Positions 9,845-17,205 of a DNA stretch of 33,553 nucleotides are shown one piece after another; positions within the stretch are counted from its first letter, which is position 1, and each line of letters starts with the position of its first letter. The notes under the pieces were generated by a model. It was not told the origin of the DNA. It saw only the letters and a program-made list of their open reading frames with translations, and ran no database searches. The position numbers and the translations under genes were made by a program. The stretch lies in NCBI RefSeq assembly GCF_003003995.1, contig NZ_PVWF01000054.1, positions 1 through 33,553 on the forward strand. The letters are read 5' to 3'. The stretch comes from Pleurocapsa sp. CCALA 161. Lineage in GTDB: Bacteria; Cyanobacteriota; Cyanobacteriia; Cyanobacteriales; Xenococcaceae.

Positions 9845-10015
9845 TGTTGTATATCTTTAATTTAAATTTACCAACACTATAATTTATTGGTTTGCTAATG
9901 ATGCACCAATCTGTGCCAAAGTCTTATTTTTGAGTTTTTGCTACCAGCCAGTTTATACGCTTACCAGTTATTAGTGGGTGGAAGATGTTGAAGTATATCT
10001 TCTTAAAGCTCTTAG
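9845..10015 (-). pseudogene. decayed relic of an oppC-type permease 5' end joined to sORF-like sequence
   Basis: This lies in the 445-base gap between carB and the kinase, which otherwise holds no gene. Bases 9900-9978 match 15271-15347, the first codons and leader of the intact permease, at roughly 80 percent by eye. Read on the minus strand the copy gives WxQKLKNKTLAQIGAS, with the ATG changed to ATA and an early Trp codon changed to TAG. Similarity continues through the leader to about 10015 (TTACCAGTTAT, TATATCTTC and AAGCT are shared in order). On the other side, 9883-9899 is identical to 13734-13750 inside the micro-ORF. The order and orientation match the intact region, so this looks like a duplicated block with its middle deleted. 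Confidence 0.65.
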
Positions 10016-10190
10016 TTTAATAGTGCAGTCGCTTTAAATGGGATAAATTTAATCGCTGATTGATGTTAGCAACTTAATTCATGCTACATGCCATATACCG
10101 CCTCTTATAATTCTGATCTAGATTTTGGGCATCATAACATCATAGTCAATATCAGTCCGAAAACTTGATTCTTGCTAGTTTTAGATCTTT

Positions 10191-12767
10191 ATGACCCACT
10201 TTCAAGCTGAAAAACATACCTTAATCATTGACAATATTCACAAACGCTCTACCGTTGAACTCCAATCGGAGACATATTCTATTGGTCGCGATCCCCAAAA
10301 TTCAATTGTACTTAGTTCGACAAAAATATCTCGTTACCATGCAACCTTATTGCGAATAGCTATTTCAGGTACTGATAATTATCAATTTCGCATTATTGAC
10401 GGGGATTTAAAAGGAAGGCGCAGCAGAAATGGTTTAGAAGTAAATGCCAAGAAAAGTTTTTCTCACGATCTACAAAATGGAGATGTAATCTACTTTGGTG
10501 ATGGCATTACTGCTACCTATCAAGTTACTGCCGAAGTGATCAAAACTGTAACAGCAATGCACCCAGACCGACTTGAGCAATCTGGTTTTTTTGCTGACGA
10601 AATCGAAGATTCTTTAGCTACCTGTTTCCTTGGTGATTCCAGCCAATCTAGGGATTCACTCAAATCTCATCAGACTTCAAATATATCTTTGGCAGAACGT
10701 CAGGCATCAATTCAACAGTCTTTAGAGAGATTAGCCTCATTTCCTGAGCTATTTTCCAATCCGATTATCGAAATCGATCTCCAAGGCAAAATTACTTATC
10801 TCAATCCTGCTGCTCTCAAATGGTTTCCGACTTTAAGAAAAGATAAACTAGATCATCCAATTTTGGCAGGGGTAATTGCGCTGATTAAAGCTGAGTCGAA
10901 AGAATACACTATTCGGGAAATAAACATAGGAGAACAAGTATTTGAACAGTCAGTTCACTTAATTTCTGTCAATCGATTAGTTAGATGCTATGTCTCTGAA
11001 ATTACTACACGTAAAGAGGCAGAAAATTTGCTCAAACAAGCTCATCATGAATTAGAACAGAGAGTCAAACAGCGAACAATAGAACTAGCTCACAGCAACG
11101 AAATATTAAAAGCAGAAATTGCCGAACGTAAACAGGCTGAACAAGAAATTCGTCTTTTGCAAACTATTACTCAAGCGATCACCGCAGCATCGAGCTTTGA
11201 TGAAGCGATCGCCATTACTTTGCGTAAAGTATGCCAAACAGTTAACTGGAGTTTTGCAGAAGCTTGGATTCCTGATGAGGGGATAAACATGCTTAAACTG
11301 AGTCCCTCTTGGTATGGTAACAATCAAAAATTAGCGGAGTTTAGAAAAGCCAGCCAACACATTAATTTTCCGCGCAACATCGGTAAACCTGGCAGAGTTT
11401 GGGCAACTAAAAAACCTGAATGGACTGAAGATGTTTCTGTGCAAGTAAGCAAAATATTTCTGAGAAATAAATTTGCTCAAGCAGCAGGCTTAAAAACTTC
11501 TCTGGGAGTACCCATAGTTGCTGGAGAAAAAGTTATTGCCGTGTTTGTTTTTTTTGATTTTTCCGCTAGTCCAGAAAACAGCCAAATAGTTGAATTAGTT
11601 AAATCCGTCGCTGCTCAATTAGGCTTAATCATAGAGCGAAAAAGAGCCGAGGATGCCCTGCATTCGAGCATGGCAACTAACAAGGCTATGTTTAATGCCA
11701 TCCCAGACTTAATCTTGCGCATCAATCGCCAGGGAAATTTTGTTAATTTTAAAGCTGCTAAAGAAAAAAACTTACTCACTCCCGATCAGACTTTTTTAGG
11801 GAAGCATCTCAAAGAGGTATTTCCTGAAGACATCTCTGAACCGATTGAACGGGGAATCGAAAAGGCTCTTGCGACTGGGGAACTGCAAATCTTAGAATGC
11901 CAAGTCTCTACTGATGAAGAAATTTATAGCTACGAAGTGCGTCTTGCTAATAGTGATGTTGATGAGGTGATGGCAATCATCCGCGATATTACTGAGCGCA
12001 AACGAGCAGAAGAAGATGTTCGTCGCACTCTAGAACAGGAGAAAAAGCTGGCTGAATTGAAAAGTCGCTTTGTCACGATGGCATCCCATGAATTTCGCAC
12101 TCCCTTAGCCTCAATTTTGTCTTCTGCTGAATTGTTGGAGCATTATAGTCATAAGTGGAGTGAAGAGAAAAAACTCAGCCACCTCTATCGGATTCAAAGC
12201 TCAGTCAAGCATATGACTGGATTACTTAATGATGTTCTTTTATTAGGTAAAGCAGAGGTAGGAAAACTCCAGCTAAACCCAACTAAATTTAATTTGTTTC
12301 AATATTGCCAACAGTTAGTGGAAGAAATCGATCTCACTACAACAACTCACCAGATCGTTTTTCAAGCGAACAATGAATGTGAATCCCAGAGTGAGCCTGC
12401 TGAAAATGAAGGTTATCTAGTCTGTTTAGATGAAAAAATTCTCAGACATATTTTGAGTAATCTACTCTCTAATGCCGTTAAATATTCTCCTCAAGGCGAT
12501 CGCGTTGATTTTAATCTTGTGTGTCAATCAGAACAGGCAGTTTTTCAGGTTCGTGACTATGGTATTGGTATTCCTTTAGAAGATCGCGCACAGTTGTTCG
12601 ACTCTTTTCATCGAGCTACTAACACAGGTTCAATTCCTGGTACTGGACTAGGTTTATCGATCGTTAAACGCTCAGTAGATTTGCATCAAGGCAGCATCTC
12701 GGTTGATAGCCAGCTTGGAGAAGGTACTACTTTTATTGTTATCCTTCCTTACTTGAAAATTGAATAA
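10191..12767 (+). CDS. sensor histidine kinase: FHA-PAS-GAF-PAS-HisKA-HATPase
   Basis: An 858-residue soluble sensor kinase with no membrane segment. Domains in order: FHA at about 15-115 (YSIGRDPQNSIVL, SRYHATL, RRSRNGLEVN), which binds phosphothreonine peptides; a PAS-like domain at about 180-270; a coiled coil at about 280-320; GAF at about 325-480; a second PAS at about 490-610, closed by IIRDITERKRAEE; HisKA with phosphoacceptor His633 in MASHEFRTPL; and HATPase_c at about 730-855 with N-box SNLLSNAVKYS, G1 DYGIGIP and G2 GTGLGLSIVKR. An N-terminal FHA is uncommon on such a kinase and suggests recruitment by, or cross-talk with, Ser/Thr phosphorylation. The response regulator 241 bases downstream is the likely partner. 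The ATG at 10191 directly precedes the FHA domain. The signal is unknown. Confidence 0.93.
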   Translation: MTHFQAEKHTLIIDNIHKRSTVELQSETYSIGRDPQNSIVLSSTKISRYHATLLRIAISGTDNYQFRIIDGDLKGRRSRNGLEVNAKKSFSHDLQNGDVIYFGDGITATYQVTAEVIKTVTAMHPDRLEQSGFFADEIEDSLATCFLGDSSQSRDSLKSHQTSNISLAERQASIQQSLERLASFPELFSNPIIEIDLQGKITYLNPAALKWFPTLRKDKLDHPILAGVIALIKAESKEYTIREINIGEQVFEQSVHLISVNRLVRCYVSEITTRKEAENLLKQAHHELEQRVKQRTIELAHSNEILKAEIAERKQAEQEIRLLQTITQAITAASSFDEAIAITLRKVCQTVNWSFAEAWIPDEGINMLKLSPSWYGNNQKLAEFRKASQHINFPRNIGKPGRVWATKKPEWTEDVSVQVSKIFLRNKFAQAAGLKTSLGVPIVAGEKVIAVFVFFDFSASPENSQIVELVKSVAAQLGLIIERKRAEDALHSSMATNKAMFNAIPDLILRINRQGNFVNFKAAKEKNLLTPDQTFLGKHLKEVFPEDISEPIERGIEKALATGELQILECQVSTDEEIYSYEVRLANSDVDEVMAIIRDITERKRAEEDVRRTLEQEKKLAELKSRFVTMASHEFRTPLASILSSAELLEHYSHKWSEEKKLSHLYRIQSSVKHMTGLLNDVLLLGKAEVGKLQLNPTKFNLFQYCQQLVEEIDLTTTTHQIVFQANNECESQSEPAENEGYLVCLDEKILRHILSNLLSNAVKYSPQGDRVDFNLVCQSEQAVFQVRDYGIGIPLEDRAQLFDSFHRATNTGSIPGTGLGLSIVKRSVDLHQGSISVDSQLGEGTTFIVILPYLKIE

Positions 12768-13008
12768 AAATAAGCAATTGAACATCTACCTTTAGATATA
12801 TTTTTATTTAATTTAATCTTTGAAACTCAATATTTCTAATTAAAAATCTCTAGTACTCAATCTATTTATCCGTTATATTTCTGAGGTTTTTTTGACTAAA
12901 TAAAAGTAAATTGATAACTAAGTCAAAAGCATAATAATCAAAACTGATTATTACTGAGAAAATCAAGCAATGTTTCAACTATTTGCCATTTTTTATTAAA
13001 TAAATACC

Positions 13009-13701
13009 ATGACCAAAATTTTAGTTATTGAAGATGAATTGTTTATCCGCGAAAATATTGTCGATTGTCTAGAAGCAGAAGATTTTGAAGTATTTAGCAC
13101 TGAAAATGGGATTTTGGCAATTTTGTGGGCGCAAGAAAATATTCCTGACTTAGTTATTTCTGATGTCATGATGCCAGAAATAAGTGGGCATGAAATTCTA
13201 GCCGAAATGCGAGATATACCTGAAACAGAGCTAATTCCCTTTATTTTTTTGACAGCCATGGCAGACAAAGATGATATTAGGCATGGCATGGAGCTAGGTG
13301 CAGATGATTATTTGACTAAGCCATTTACCAGAAATGAGTTGTTAAATGCAGTTACTTCTCGTTTATTAAAGCAGGCAAAGCTCATGAAACAATATCACGA
13401 TGAGCAGCAAAAAACTAAAATCTTAGAGCAAAAAATTAAAGAGCTAGAAGAACTACAAATTAAAGATAAGCTGTCTCACGAATATGAACAGGCTTTACTT
13501 AAAATAAATACAGCAATTAACTTAGTAAAAAAAATTCAGTCCAAACCAGAAGATAGTTCAACCGTTAGCTTAACCCAGCGTAATCTCCAAACCATTAAAG
13601 ATACTTGTGCAGCGGAAATTGCTATGATCAGACAACTTCCTCATCTGGAAGCTCAACTATATTCTAAAAACAAAATGCTTTCATTAATTTTACAAAGTTA
13701 A
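13009..13701 (+). CDS. response regulator: REC domain with C-terminal coiled coil
   Basis: Residues 1-120 are a complete receiver domain: acidic pocket IEDE (8-10), phospho-acceptor Asp52 in VISDVMMPE, Thr82 in FLTAMAD and Lys104 in DDYLTKPF. Residues 125-230 are helical and rich in Gln, Lys and Glu (QKTKILEQKIKELEELQIKD), without a helix-turn-helix or an enzyme domain. So it probably signals by protein contact, for example by dimerising or by binding another regulator, and does not bind DNA. It lies 241 AT-rich bases after the kinase on the same strand and is inferred to be its partner. Its stop overlaps the start region of a 23-codon micro-ORF 2 bases on. Confidence 0.92.
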   Translation: MTKILVIEDELFIRENIVDCLEAEDFEVFSTENGILAILWAQENIPDLVISDVMMPEISGHEILAEMRDIPETELIPFIFLTAMADKDDIRHGMELGADDYLTKPFTRNELLNAVTSRLLKQAKLMKQYHDEQQKTKILEQKIKELEELQIKDKLSHEYEQALLKINTAINLVKKIQSKPEDSSTVSLTQRNLQTIKDTCAAEIAMIRQLPHLEAQLYSKNKMLSLILQS

Positions 13702-13703
13702 TT

Positions 13704-13775
13704 ATGTTTTTTAAATTCATATTAGGAGCTATATTTATTGGTTTGCTAATCTTGCCAATATTTCTTGCTATTTAA
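13704..13775 (+). CDS. possible 23-residue single-span membrane peptide
   Basis: A micro-ORF that reads MFFKFILGAIFIGLLILPIF, then LAI and stop. Almost the whole product is one hydrophobic helix with a single Lys near the N-terminus, so it would insert in a membrane. It starts 2 bases after the response regulator stop, in a position that suits translational coupling, and its last 8 bases overlap the end of the convergent dndE gene. It does not match the small photosystem or b6f subunits I know. Support for a real gene: part of it appears in the relic at 9845-9899, next to the same neighbour. Against: AT-rich DNA readily gives short hydrophobic ORFs. Confidence 0.35.
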   Translation: MFFKFILGAIFIGLLILPIFLAI

Positions 13776-14154
13776 CCATATTCAAAGCAACTAAATCTTC
13801 GATCTGGCTAATATTATTGTCTCCTGCTAGATAGCCAATACCACGATGTAGATGGAGGTTAAACTGTTCTTTTAGAGTATCTTGTTCTGTTCCCAGTCCA
13901 TCTTGATAACATCTTTGCTTTAAAGCAATCAATAACATGTCGGCAATCTCTCCGCCAAAAACATTCCAAGCTATTTCGACTTTACTATCAGTTTTAATAG
14001 GTACGGGAGAAGGAATGCTAGGTTCAGCCAAAGAACGACACAAAGCCCAGCGACAAAGAATGTTCCACTGCTTTATTTTGGTATTGCGCTTAAGTTTGAC
14101 CAGCTGATCTTCGGCTGTTTTAGAAATGCGAACTCGTTCTAGAGGGTTATCCAT
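13768..14154 (-). CDS. dndE: DNA sulfur modification protein DndE homologue, without dndBCD neighbours
   Basis: A 128-residue protein recognised as DndE from its opening RVRISKTAEDQLVKLKRNT, then NILCRWALCRSLAEPSIP, then GGEIADMLLIALKQRC and HLHRGIGYLAG. In DNA phosphorothioation, DndE is the small partner of DndC and DndD and is needed for putting sulfur in the backbone; structures show a tetramer that binds nicked DNA. The basic N-terminal segment here fits DNA binding. It is complete and looks intact. In dnd operons it is normally the last gene, but upstream of it on this strand there is only a heptamer repeat array and an ABC permease, so in this window it is an orphan. Partners elsewhere in the genome cannot be excluded. 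Confidence 0.85.
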   Translation of the reverse strand: MDNPLERVRISKTAEDQLVKLKRNTKIKQWNILCRWALCRSLAEPSIPSPVPIKTDSKVEIAWNVFGGEIADMLLIALKQRCYQDGLGTEQDTLKEQFNLHLHRGIGYLAGDNNISQIEDLVALNMVK

Positions 14155-14166
14155 AGATTAATTACT

Positions 14167-14222
14167 GTTCATCGCTCACTGTTCACTGTTCATTGTTCAT
14201 TGCTCATTGCTCATTGTTCACT
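14167..14222. repeat. tandem heptamer repeat, 8 units of GYTCAYT
   Basis: Eight consecutive 7-bp units: GTTCATC, GCTCACT, GTTCACT, GTTCATT twice, GCTCATT twice and GTTCACT. They belong to the short tandemly repeated heptamer class long known from cyanobacterial genomes. The array lies between dndE and the permease and runs into the permease: the last two units encode its final residues Ser-Glu-Gln and its stop codon. Confidence 0.85.
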
Positions 14223-15323
14223 GCGGGGATCTAGGGCATCTCTTAAACCATCTCCCAAAAGATTAAAGGCTAAGACGGTCAAAATGATTAACAAGGCAGG
14301 GGGAATAATTAACCAAGGTTGTAATACTAGGATTGAGGCATTAGTGGCAGAGGATAATAAATTACCCCAACTGGGATCTTTGGCTTGAATACCCAAGCCG
14401 ATTAAGCTCAAAACTGATTCGGCAATGATAAAGCCGGGAACAGCCAAAGTAGCGGAAATGATGATATAGGTAGCTGTTTGAGGCAAGATATGACGCACGA
14501 TAATATAGAGCGGATTTGCCCCCATGGCATTGGCAGCTTGGACAAATTCTTGTTCTTTGATCGATAATACTTGCCCCCTGACTACTCGTGCTAATCCTGC
14601 CCAACTAATTAAGGAGGTGATCAGCACAATAATTAGGAAAGTTTGGGCGCTGCTTAAACCATCGGGAATTACTGAAGCCAAGGCAATCAGTAAATAGATT
14701 CCTGGGATGGTCATCAAAACTTCTACCAGGCGCATAATAATAGCATCTGCTGTACCGCCAAAGTAGCCAGAAATTCCTCCTGCCAACATACCTAGAGGAT
14801 AGGAAACAGCTATCCCTGCAAGTCCAATAAATAGGCTAATTCTGCCACCAAACAACAGGCGACTAAATAAATCTCTACCTTGTTCGTCCGTACCCAGGAT
14901 GTTAATTTGAGCTTTGCCTACTGTGCCAAATAAATGCCTAGCTAAGGGGATGCCAGGAAAAATAGTGACCGACTCAAAGCTAGGAGGTAGAGGTAAAGAT
15001 ATTTTAAACAAATTATAGGGCGTGCCTTTTACGAAAAGATTAATTGGGGTGGCTTGGTCGCGATTAATAATTAACAAGCGATCGCCTGTATTAAGATCTG
15101 TCGTTCCCTGAGTTGTGGGATAAACAAATGGCGTGGTTAACTTACCTGCTTCGTCGCGCCAATGAATTGTCGTCGGTGGTAACAGAGATCCATCATCTTG
15201 AGAAGCGTAAGGAGAATAGGGAGCAATAAAATCTGCAAAAATAACCGCAAGATAAAAAGTAATTAGAATCGATGCACCAATCTGCGCCAAAGTATTATTC
15301 TTGAGTTTTTGCCACCAGTTCAT
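14211..15323 (-). CDS. ABC transporter permease, oligopeptide/dipeptide type (OppC/DppC family)
   Basis: An inner-membrane permease of 370 residues. It has the OppC N-terminal helix (ILITFYLAVIFADFIAPYSPY), a periplasmic loop longer than usual (about residues 40-135), then HLFGTDEQGRDLFSRLLFGGR-type sequence (GTDEQGRDLFSRLLFGGRIS) and at least five further helices. The EAA loop AANAMGANPLYIIVRHILPQ docks with the ATPase, and the end FNLLGDGLRDALDPR is typical. No OppA, OppB, OppD or OppF gene is nearby, and scattered subunits are usual in cyanobacteria. Heptamer repeats have replaced or supplied the last three residues and stop. A decayed copy of its 5' end lies at 9900-10015. The exact peptide substrate cannot be inferred. 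Confidence 0.93.
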   Translation of the reverse strand: MNWWQKLKNNTLAQIGASILITFYLAVIFADFIAPYSPYASQDDGSLLPPTTIHWRDEAGKLTTPFVYPTTQGTTDLNTGDRLLIINRDQATPINLFVKGTPYNLFKISLPLPPSFESVTIFPGIPLARHLFGTVGKAQINILGTDEQGRDLFSRLLFGGRISLFIGLAGIAVSYPLGMLAGGISGYFGGTADAIIMRLVEVLMTIPGIYLLIALASVIPDGLSSAQTFLIIVLITSLISWAGLARVVRGQVLSIKEQEFVQAANAMGANPLYIIVRHILPQTATYIIISATLAVPGFIIAESVLSLIGLGIQAKDPSWGNLLSSATNASILVLQPWLIIPPALLIILTVLAFNLLGDGLRDALDPRSEQ

Positions 15324-15394
15324 AAATCAGTTACCAGTTATCGGTTAGTTAAAGATTTTGATTTTTAATTATATCTTCAAGCTATTTTTTATAT

Positions 15395-15505
15395 CTATTG
15401 ATCAGGATAATAATTAATTCTATCTCCTAAACCAACCTGCTCTAACATAGCTATGGCGTGATTGCGCATTTCCTGTTTAGAGTATTTACCCTGTACTTCT
15501 AAACA
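15395..15505 (-). pseudogene. devA (ABC ATPase) internal fragment
   Basis: Read on the minus strand this gives LEVQGKYSKQEMRNHAIAML, then EQVGLGDRINYYPDQ and stop. It aligns without a gap to residues 118-152 of the intact DevA encoded at 19719-20450 (LEVQGIYSKKERRDRAVAML, EQVGLGERIDYYPDN). The match ends just before where the LSGGQ signature should begin, and nothing of the Walker A half is present, so it cannot work. It lies between the permease and devB, antisense to devB. Confidence 0.85.
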
Positions 15506-15536
15506 AAAATATTCAATAAAACTTGTTGATGCTGCT

Positions 15537-15815
15537 GTGCCTTTTAGTGTGTATCCGAAACAATGGACAGATCGTCAAACAAGTAAAATTATTTTTCGAC
15601 CAGATAATTGTCAAATAAATCAGGAACAGAACATTCAGGAGAGTTTACCTAACTGCACCATTTCTGGAAAAGACGTTCTAAATCTGCCACCAAATATTAA
15701 TATCCGTAGAGGAATTTTTACTCTCGAATACACAGAGGGAGAACTAATTAGAACAATTACCTTTCGTATACCAATTAGTGCTGAGTCGGAAACTGGATTG
15801 GTAGTTGTTGAGTAG
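15537..15815 (+). CDS. hypothetical protein, possibly a gene remnant
   Basis: An open frame whose product I do not recognise. It is polar and beta-prone with two cysteines (FRPDNCQIN and LPNCTISG) and ends ITFRIPISAESETGLVVVE. The frame stays open upstream to a TTG at 15462, but those codons overlap the antisense devA fragment, so they are unlikely to be genuine. The GTG at 15537 (VPFSVYPKQW) is the first plausible start and has no clear ribosome binding site. The sequence may be the C-terminal part of a former exported protein whose signal peptide was lost when the devA fragment arrived. Little more can be said. Confidence 0.35.
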   Translation: MPFSVYPKQWTDRQTSKIIFRPDNCQINQEQNIQESLPNCTISGKDVLNLPPNINIRRGIFTLEYTEGELIRTITFRIPISAESETGLVVVE

Positions 15816-15842
15816 AAATGTTTTCTAAGTTTAATTCAGTTT

Positions 15843-15898
15843 ACTAAACTACTCGGTTTAGTTTTATAATATAACTAGTTAAAACTAAACGGTTTAGT
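15843..15898. promoter_or_regulatory. paired TetR-like operator boxes around the devB promoter
   Basis: Two palindromes share the half-site ACTAAAC/GTTTAGT: 15843-15862 (6-base centre) and 15884-15898 (1-base centre). Between them lies TATAAT (15865-15870), a good -10 hexamer. A larger inverted repeat, GTTTAGTTTTA with TAAAACTAAAC, spans the pair. This arrangement, with operators on both sides of a -10 box 48 bases before devB, suits repression by a TetR-family protein. Such regulators often accompany DevBCA-type exporters, but none is encoded in this window. Confidence 0.65.
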
Positions 15899-15918
15899 CA
15901 TAAACGAACCTGGTAGCT

Positions 15919-17109
15919 ATGAACTACATTACAGACAAACAAAACAAATCATCTAAACCTCTGGTTAAAAACGTATCTGCTATCCTTGTCGGTTTGGCTT
16001 TAATTCTGGTTGGCGTAACAGTATATAAAATAAGTTCTACTGATACTTCTCAAACGGAAGTACCTCCCCCAGCAATGCCAGAAATAAAAACCGTGACAGC
16101 ATTAGGTAGATTAGAACCCAGTGGGGAAATTATTGAGATCTCTGCATCCTCTGGATCACAAGGAAATCGAATTGAAAAGTTATTAGTCAAACAGGGAGAT
16201 CAGATTAAAGCAGGTGATGTAATTGCCGTATTAGATAGTCGCGATCGCCTGCAAGCAGCTTTAAATCAGTCACAAGAACAGGTAAGAGTAGCTGAGGCAA
16301 ATTTAGCTTTAGTTAGGGCAGGGGCAAAAACAGGAGAAATTCAGGCACAACAAGCAGCGATCGCCCGTATTGAAGCTGAACGTAGCAACGATATTATGGC
16401 GCAAACGGCGATGGTAGATAGGATGCAAGCCGAATTAAACAATGCTCAAGTAGAATATCAAAGGTATCAAAGTCTGTATCAAAATGGTGCAATCTCGGCA
16501 TCAGAAAAAGATAGTAAATATCTCACTCTCGAAACGGCAAAAAAACAGCTAGCCGAAGCCAAAGCTAACCTAAATCGTATTAAGTCAGGACAACAAGAAC
16601 AACTAGCCGAAGCCAAAGCCACTTTAGATCAAATCGCCGAAGTACGCCCAGTTGATGTAGCAGTAGCCGAAGCAGAAGTTAGAGAGGCACAAGCAGCAGT
16701 TCAAACCGCCCAAGCAGAATTAGATCAGGCTTATATTAAATCTCCCCAAGCAGGAACAGTAATTAAAATTATGACTCGCCCTGGGGAAGTAGTAGCTAGT
16801 GATCGGGGAATAGTCAGAATTGGGCAAACCAGCCAGATGTATGCTGTAGCGGAAGTTTATGAAAGCGACATCGATAAAGTAAAACTAGGACAGAAGGTTA
16901 GTGTTACCAGTAGTGCGATCGCCGAAAAATTAACAGGTACTGTTGAAACTATTGGTTTAGAAGTCGAACGCCAAGAAGTAGTTAATACCGATCCGACAGC
17001 CAACATAGATGCCAAGGTAGTGGAAGTGAAAGTCAAGTTAGATCCAGAGTCTAGTAGGAAGGTAGCAGGACTTACTAATTTGTTGGTGGATGTCAGGATT
17101 GATCTGTAG
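15919..17109 (+). CDS. devB: ABC exporter membrane fusion protein, DevB (HlyD) family
   Basis: A 396-residue periplasmic adaptor with one N-terminal membrane helix (about residues 17-36, AILVGLALILVGVTVYK). It has a lipoyl-like half-motif at TVTALGRLEPSGEIIEIS and KLLVKQGDQIKAGDVIAVLD, a long coiled coil (about 110-275, with QLAEAKA repeats), then the second lipoyl half and a beta-barrel region (SPQAGTVIKIMTRPGEVV; MYAVAEVYESDIDKVKLGQ). DevB links the DevC/DevA transporter to a TolC-like outer membrane channel. In heterocyst formers DevBCA exports envelope glycolipids; in other cyanobacteria the cargo is mostly unknown. devC follows after 96 bases, and the double operator upstream implies drug- or stress-type control. 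Confidence 0.93.
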   Translation: MNYITDKQNKSSKPLVKNVSAILVGLALILVGVTVYKISSTDTSQTEVPPPAMPEIKTVTALGRLEPSGEIIEISASSGSQGNRIEKLLVKQGDQIKAGDVIAVLDSRDRLQAALNQSQEQVRVAEANLALVRAGAKTGEIQAQQAAIARIEAERSNDIMAQTAMVDRMQAELNNAQVEYQRYQSLYQNGAISASEKDSKYLTLETAKKQLAEAKANLNRIKSGQQEQLAEAKATLDQIAEVRPVDVAVAEAEVREAQAAVQTAQAELDQAYIKSPQAGTVIKIMTRPGEVVASDRGIVRIGQTSQMYAVAEVYESDIDKVKLGQKVSVTSSAIAEKLTGTVETIGLEVERQEVVNTDPTANIDAKVVEVKVKLDPESSRKVAGLTNLLVDVRIDL

Positions 17110-17205
17110 GTAGTAGGGGAGGAAGGCTTGCGCCCAGTAGAGAAAAAGTATAGCAGTCGAGAAAACAATTAACAATTATCCATTGTCAATTATTAATTAA
17201 AAACA

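Noticed and set aside
12764-12808. Kinase terminator formed by AATAAAAATA and TATTTTTATT
   Set aside because: The stem is entirely A-T and overlaps the stop codon. It is expected by chance in this AT-rich spacer.
12892-12920. Promoter for the response regulator (TTGACT at 12892)
   Set aside because: The sequence 17 bases downstream (TAACTA) does not make a convincing -10 box.
14167-14222. CRISPR-like array
   Set aside because: The unit is 7 bases with no spacers. It is a simple heptamer tandem repeat, and no cas gene is present.
15462-15536. Longer TTG start for the unknown ORF before devB
   Set aside because: These codons overlap the antisense devA fragment, whose protein match is clear, so the upstream extension is not original coding sequence.
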